Below, in pieces: positions 60,431 to 64,000 of a DNA stretch of 64,000 bases. The stretch spans positions 1,612,001-1,676,000 of the forward strand of contig NZ_JARUND010000001.1 in NCBI RefSeq assembly GCF_036898825.1, written 5' to 3'. The notes below the pieces were generated by a model. It saw nothing but the letters and a program-made list of their open reading frames with translations. It ran no database searches and had not been told where the DNA came from. The stretch's first letter is position 1. Each line of letters opens with the position of its first letter. Made by a program: the position numbers and the translations under genes. The stretch comes from Streptomyces sp. B21-083. GTDB lineage: Bacteria > Actinomycetota > Actinomycetes > Streptomycetales > Streptomycetaceae.

Positions 60431-61451
60431 CAACTTGGCCGTCATCGCGGCGGCCGGCTCACAGAAGACCCAGCACATCATCGACTGCGTCGTCGCTGAT
60501 CCGAGTAAGCGCGTATTGGTGACGACCTACACCAACGAGAACCTGCAACAGATCGTGAACCGCCTGAGCGCAGGCACCGGGGTACTTCCCGGGCACGTCA
60601 CGGTCATGGGATGGTTCACCTTTCTCTTGAACGAGTGTGCTCGCCCATATCAAAGCTTCATCCTCGACGAAACAGGGATGATGGGCGGACTCAACTTCGT
60701 GGGGCAGCGCTCAAGATATATCCCCAAGAGCAACCCCAAGCGGTACTACCTTGATTCCGGCCAGGCTGCATACCGGGATGGAGTCTCCGCCTTTGCCTTT
60801 GAGGCGAACAAGGCGAGCAGGGGGATGGTCGTCGACCGACTCTCACGGATTTACGACCACATCTACATTGATGAAATTCAAGACATGGCCGGGTACGACT
60901 TGGAGCTCCTAGAACTTCTGATGAAGTCGCCGATTTCCGTCACCGTAGTTGGCGATCCCCGCCAGGCCACCTTCGTGACGAACAATGCCGCCAAGAACAG
61001 GCAGTTCAAGGGAAGCGGCATCGTGGAGTGGCTTGGCAAGCGGGCAACCCTATGTGTCATCGAGAACCGCGTAGAGAGCTACCGCTGCAACCAAGAAATC
61101 TGCGACTTCGCCGATGACCTGTACCCGGACCTTGCACGGACAGTTTCCAAGAACACCGAAGTCACTGGCCACGATGGCATCTTCACCGTCAAGAAGTCGG
61201 ACGTACAGGAGTACGTGGAGACTTACGCGCCGGTGGTGTTGCGATGGGATAAGCGGGCCGACACCTGCGGTCTCGACGCGATGAACATGGGCACCTCGAA
61301 GGGCAGCACCTTCAACCGGGTACTCATCTTCCCGACAAAGCCAATGATCAGCTACTACGAGACCCGAGACTGCAATCAGGCCGGGGACAGGGCAAAGCTC
61401 TACGTCGCCGTGACGCGGGCAAAATATAGCGCAACCTTCGTCCTCCCGTAG
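60417..61451 (+). CDS. Short UvrD/Rep-like SF1 helicase (GajB-like)
   Basis: 344 aa; start ATG 60417 lies inside the upstream gene. SF1A motifs: I AAAGSQKT (11-18, Gln where Gly is usual), II IYIDEIQD (149-156), III VVGDPRQATF (178-187), IV SYRCNQEI (221-228), V GTSKGSTFNRVLIF (292-305), VI KLYVAVTRAKYSATFVL (327-343). Gabija GajB is about 500 aa, so subdomains 1B/2B are missing or strongly reduced. It may be a DNA-sensing ATPase rather than a processive helicase. Low G+C, coupled to the OLD-type gene. Confidence 0.83.
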   Translation: MQSLNNLAVIAAAGSQKTQHIIDCVVADPSKRVLVTTYTNENLQQIVNRLSAGTGVLPGHVTVMGWFTFLLNECARPYQSFILDETGMMGGLNFVGQRSRYIPKSNPKRYYLDSGQAAYRDGVSAFAFEANKASRGMVVDRLSRIYDHIYIDEIQDMAGYDLELLELLMKSPISVTVVGDPRQATFVTNNAAKNRQFKGSGIVEWLGKRATLCVIENRVESYRCNQEICDFADDLYPDLARTVSKNTEVTGHDGIFTVKKSDVQEYVETYAPVVLRWDKRADTCGLDAMNMGTSKGSTFNRVLIFPTKPMISYYETRDCNQAGDRAKLYVAVTRAKYSATFVLP

Positions 61452-61536
61452 TCGACGAAAAAAACGAGTGGAGCCCTCCGCACCCTGCCACTACCGTTGG
61501 TCCCTGAAAGGCATCGTCACCCGAAAGGTGTGTCTC

Positions 61537-62373
61537 ATGGCAAACGGTAAGTCGGCGGCAAGCCCATGGGATTCACCAATCTTCCAGCCGCTCCTGCATG
61601 AGGCTGGCCTCGCAGCCCAAACCTTGTGCACTGGACTCACCACTTTGAGAAAGGCAAACTACCAGCAGACGGAGAAGTACTACGCGGGCTTCTTTAGCTA
61701 CACCATCGGTCTAGAACGAGTCATGAAGTTGACCGTCCTCCTTGACGCCCTTGTGACGGACGGAAAATTCCCGAGCGACCAGCAGCTTAAGAACGCCTAT
61801 GGCCACGATCTGAACAAACTGCTTCGCGCTGTGCGAGAGATTCGGGCAAAGCACGAACCGAGCGATTTCCGTTGGAAGTTGCCGCATCCCGATATCATTG
61901 ACGACGCAGTGAAGTTCCTTGCTGAGTTCGCAAGGACCACCCGTTACTATAACCTCGACGTCCTATCGGGTAAGGCACCGTCTCTCGATCCTGTAGCTCG
62001 CTGGTTTCAAGCCGTTGGAAAGCCATTGCTCGAAATGCGGCCTGCCCGGCAAACACTTCGGAACGCGGACAAAGCCAGTACTGTCGGGAAGCTCCTGGAG
62101 GGCAAGATTATTATCCGTTCCATTACTGAGGACGGCACCCCGGTAAACAGCGCCGAAGAGGCCGCCATCGCAGAGCACAATAGTGAGCACGTGGCGAAGG
62201 AGGGAACTTTCCTCTGTACGGCACTGGCGAGGTACGTCATTGAAGTGCTTCGTCACCGAGGGTACGCAGCACGAGGCGCGGGCCATGCGATTCCGGAATT
62301 TGGCGACTTCTTCGCCCTGTTCAACAATGACGACGCTCTTCTCAAGAACCGCAGGTCATTCGTGGTGAGGTAG
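61537..62373 (+). CDS. Unknown helical protein, possible HEPN-type effector
   Basis: 278 aa from ATG 61537 (AAAGG 8 bases upstream); a GTG at 61468 lacks a ribosome-binding site. I do not recognise a family with confidence. Residues 40-110 are strongly helical: YYAGFFSYTIGLERVMKLTV then LKNAYGHDLNKLLRAVREIR and AKHEP. The segment R100-E-I-R-A-K-H106 fits the RX4-6H motif of HEPN ribonucleases, and GHDLNKLL is a common HEPN-like helix. The second half (ARWFQAVGKPLLEMR, EGKIIIRSITEDGTPV) shows no known motif. Same strand, 85 bases after the helicase and with the same low G+C, so it looks like the third gene of the cassette. Confidence 0.72.
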   Translation: MANGKSAASPWDSPIFQPLLHEAGLAAQTLCTGLTTLRKANYQQTEKYYAGFFSYTIGLERVMKLTVLLDALVTDGKFPSDQQLKNAYGHDLNKLLRAVREIRAKHEPSDFRWKLPHPDIIDDAVKFLAEFARTTRYYNLDVLSGKAPSLDPVARWFQAVGKPLLEMRPARQTLRNADKASTVGKLLEGKIIIRSITEDGTPVNSAEEAAIAEHNSEHVAKEGTFLCTALARYVIEVLRHRGYAARGAGHAIPEFGDFFALFNNDDALLKNRRSFVVR

Positions 62374-62493
62374 ACCAGGCGTCCGGCGCAGGAACTCGAC
62401 GTAAAGCCGATCCGCGGCCGTCTTGGACGCGCTGACTCACCACAGGCTGGCCACGACCTGGGGGACGAGCGTTTCCAAGTGACACCCCCAGAA

Positions 62494-62537
62494 ACGAAGA
62501 ACACCCCGCGACCACAACGGACGCGAGGGTTCTTCGT
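62494..62537. terminator. Bidirectional hairpin ending the defence-like cassette
   Basis: ACGAAGAACACCCCGCG (62494-62510) pairs with CGCGAGGGTTCTTCGT (62522-62537), one bulge and one wobble, with A/T at the foot of the stem. It lies between the stop of the third cassette gene (62373) and the convergent small gene (stop 62555). Confidence 0.78.
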
Positions 62538-62554
62538 TGGGGGTGCGGGGTACC

Positions 62555-62848
62555 TTATGCGCTCCCCCGCGTTCGTGCGCTGCCGTCCCCGGCCCTCACC
62601 GCGCCGTACAGAGCTTCGAGTTGAGGCGTGATGCGCTGCCACTCCACCCGCCGGAACCAGGCTGCCTCTTCGACTTCCTGCCGGCCTTCGAACTCGCGCG
62701 TATCATATCCTGGTGCCTTCCCCTTGGGGACACCGGTCCGGCCGTCACTCGCCAAAGTCCTGCCGGACCGGTGCCATTCTCTTCCTGAGACCGACTCTGC
62801 GGTTTCTCTACGAGGGCTTTTCGCTGCCCTAGACGCCTTCGTCGTCAT
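62555..62848 (-). CDS. Small gene overlapping the recombinase 3' end
   Basis: 97 aa; ATG 62848 lies 20 bases inside the recombinase gene. N-terminal half is basic (TTKASRAAKSPRRETAES), C-terminal half has coding-like amphipathic helices: GRQEVEEAAWFRRVEWQRIT then PQLEALYGAVRAGDG. Position after a large serine recombinase and the basic character would suit an accessory DNA-binding protein or directionality factor, but no homology supports it. Confidence 0.55.
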   Translation of the reverse strand: MTTKASRAAKSPRRETAESVSGREWHRSGRTLASDGRTGVPKGKAPGYDTREFEGRQEVEEAAWFRRVEWQRITPQLEALYGAVRAGDGSARTRGSA

Positions 62849-64000
62849 GCCAGATGATTTCCATGCGCGCGTCTCCGTCGAATGCCTGCCCCCGATAGCC
62901 CGCCTTCTTGACCCGGATATGCCGAATGGCAAGCCGCAACAGGTCTCGCTTAAGCGCGTCGTCTGCGTCCTCCCAGGCTTCGCGTTGATAAGACGTGTCG
63001 AGAAGGAACGAAATATCAACGTCTTCCTGCCCGCGCGTTGCCTCGACCGCCTTCTGTGCGTCTAGGACTGCCTCATTGGCTTCAGCTAGCGCCGGGGCAA
63101 AGAAGCGCTCCGAGGGGCCGTCATAGAGTCCAGCGCGCCGGTCTTTCCACAGGCGACTGAGGGCTGCTTCCGCGTCTGCCAGGGCCGTGCGCGCGGCTGC
63201 TTCGTCCTCTGACGCTTGGGGGTCCTGTCGGGCTTGCCAGCGCTCCGCCACAATCGCCAGCAAGCGGTCATGAGGCTCAGTCGCTGCAAGTCGAGAAGAC
63301 CAGCGCATGTACACGTACTCTTCAGCGCTTTTCTGCGCCACGTACGCCGGGGCCGGACACACTCCCCCAGCACCCGGACGCCAACAGCAATAGCCTTTTC
63401 CGCGCCACGTGACGGAGGACCCGCACCCGGTGCATTCGAGTAGATCGGTGAGGATGTGACGCGCTCGCCATGATTCCTTACCAGCGGAAGGACCGGTTCC
63501 CCTGGATACTGCCTGAGCTGCATTGTACTCAACTTCGGACAACATAGCCGGTCCCACCATGACGCTGACTCGCTCACCGGCGGCATTTCGGTACAGCATC
63601 CGCTTGGACCTTCCGTCTTCGCGCCCGGTCACCTGCCAGCCCGCATATGCAGGGTTATCAATCATGTTGGCGACCGTACTAAAGGCCCATGTACCGCCGG
63701 TTGGTGACGGAACCCCACGGTCGTTGAGCATGAGGGAGATCTTCCGCTTGGCATTACCAGCAAGAGGGGCCTCGTACGTAACCCATCGAGCAATGTCCAG
63801 CCTGGTCACTTTGGGTTCACCGGGGATTCCGGCGGAAGTTTCGGTGTCACGCTCCAACTTACGTTCTTCGATCTGTTCTCCGTCTTCGTCCTCAGCCGTC
63901 ACCATGACAATTCTGAGACCGTAAGGGGCCGCACCGTTGAGCCATTCTCCGTTGTCGCGCTGAAACGTCTTAGTGTTCCGCACGCGCTCACTTAGGATTT
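62829..64000 (-). CDS. Large serine recombinase, N-terminus outside window
   Basis: The frame is open to the right edge; visible are about 390 C-terminal residues. LSERVRNTKTFQRDNGEWLN then GAAPYGLRIV is the end of the resolvase domain helix E region and the start of the Recombinase domain. ISLMLNDRGVPSPTGGTWAF then STVANMIDNPAYAGWQVTG is the Recombinase (PF07508) core, LECTGCGSSVTWRGKGYCCW the zinc ribbon with its cysteines, and a coiled-coil region near RTALADAEAALSRLWKDRRA follows. The catalytic Ser domain must lie beyond 64000. It is the integrase of the element and should lie beside its second attachment site. Confidence 0.92.
   Translation of the reverse strand, partial: ILSERVRNTKTFQRDNGEWLNGAAPYGLRIVMVTAEDEDGEQIEERKLERDTETSAGIPGEPKVTRLDIARWVTYEAPLAGNAKRKISLMLNDRGVPSPTGGTWAFSTVANMIDNPAYAGWQVTGREDGRSKRMLYRNAAGERVSVMVGPAMLSEVEYNAAQAVSRGTGPSAGKESWRARHILTDLLECTGCGSSVTWRGKGYCCWRPGAGGVCPAPAYVAQKSAEEYVYMRWSSRLAATEPHDRLLAIVAERWQARQDPQASEDEAAARTALADAEAALSRLWKDRRAGLYDGPSERFFAPALAEANEAVLDAQKAVEATRGQEDVDISFLLDTSYQREAWEDADDALKRDLLRLAIRHIRVKKAGYRGQAFDGDARMEIIWHDDEGV

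Larger units (their letters stand above)
55580..64000. mobile_element. Integrative element with large serine recombinase, right end outside window
   Basis: Evidence: the radical SAM gene is interrupted at about 55580; base composition falls by eye from about 70% to 55-62% G+C; the gene content is typical island content (DUF397/XRE, HATPase proteins, restriction/defence-like cassette) and a large serine recombinase gene enters from the right edge. The recombinase should lie next to the other attachment site, so the element is probably about 9-11 kb. The attachment core cannot be identified with only one end visible. No replication or transfer gene is seen. Confidence 0.7.

Overview
The window is chromosomal DNA from a high-GC actinomycete, almost certainly a Streptomyces. 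Most of it is by eye about 70% G+C with strong third-position GC bias, frequent GTG starts and GTGA/ATGA stop-start overlaps. It carries families typical of the genus: XRE/DUF5753 regulators, SAV2177-type methyltransferases, a SigB/SigF-like sigma factor, an OGAJLSK-type gas vesicle cluster with gvpY and gvpZ, F420-dependent oxidoreductases and LAXTG-anchored surface proteins. No rRNA, tRNA or CRISPR array was seen.

Layout. 1-8.0 kb: secreted plant cell-wall degradation (GH48 cellobiohydrolase cut by the left edge, GH74-CBM2 xyloglucanase, an MmpS-like protein, PL11 rhamnogalacturonan lyase). 8.1-11.3 kb: methyltransferase plus pterin dehydratase, then an XRE regulator and a SAV2177-type methyltransferase. 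11.2-13.9 kb: a decaying patch with a GC-rich triple repeat, a dnaK relic, an intact osmC, a metallopeptidase-like gene cut short and a MoxR ATPase gene broken by a short palindromic insertion. 14-21 kb: membrane phosphodiesterase, MBL-fold hydrolases, DedA protein, an aminotransferase homologue without any lysine, and an intergenic 33-bp repeat array (18.2-18.7 kb). 21-30 kb: surface protein, sigma factor, a set of probable stress genes, ABC-F ATPase, phosphoglycerate-mutase-like phosphatase, PAP2-lipid kinase fusion. 30-39.5 kb: gas vesicle cluster gvpOAFGYZJLSK directly behind an ndh-tkt-ligD(pol) gene string on the same strand. 39.7-47.3 kb: F420 oxidoreductase, small membrane proteins and a four-peptidase operon (M55, M20, S9, S66) suited to peptide or cell-wall peptide recycling. 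47.5-55.3 kb: LAETG surface protein, methyltransferase, PAS-GAF-SpoIIE-kinase-like phosphatase, an MFS exporter with three C-terminal carboxypeptidase-regulatory-like repeats, and a SRPBCC protein.

From about 55.58 kb to the right edge base composition drops and the content changes. The start of a radical SAM gene (Rv2578c type, behind a LexA/SOS-box-like palindrome) is cut after about 33 codons. What follows looks like an integrative element: DUF397/XRE-DUF5753 pair, two HATPase genes (one frameshifted by an exact 22-bp tandem duplication), a three-gene low-GC cassette (OLD-type ATPase/TOPRIM nuclease, short UvrD-like helicase, helical protein with an RX5H HEPN-like motif), a small gene and a large serine recombinase running off the right edge. 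The three-gene cassette resembles Gabija/class 2 OLD systems but with an unusually short helicase and an extra gene; it is the best candidate here for an undescribed (probably anti-phage) system.
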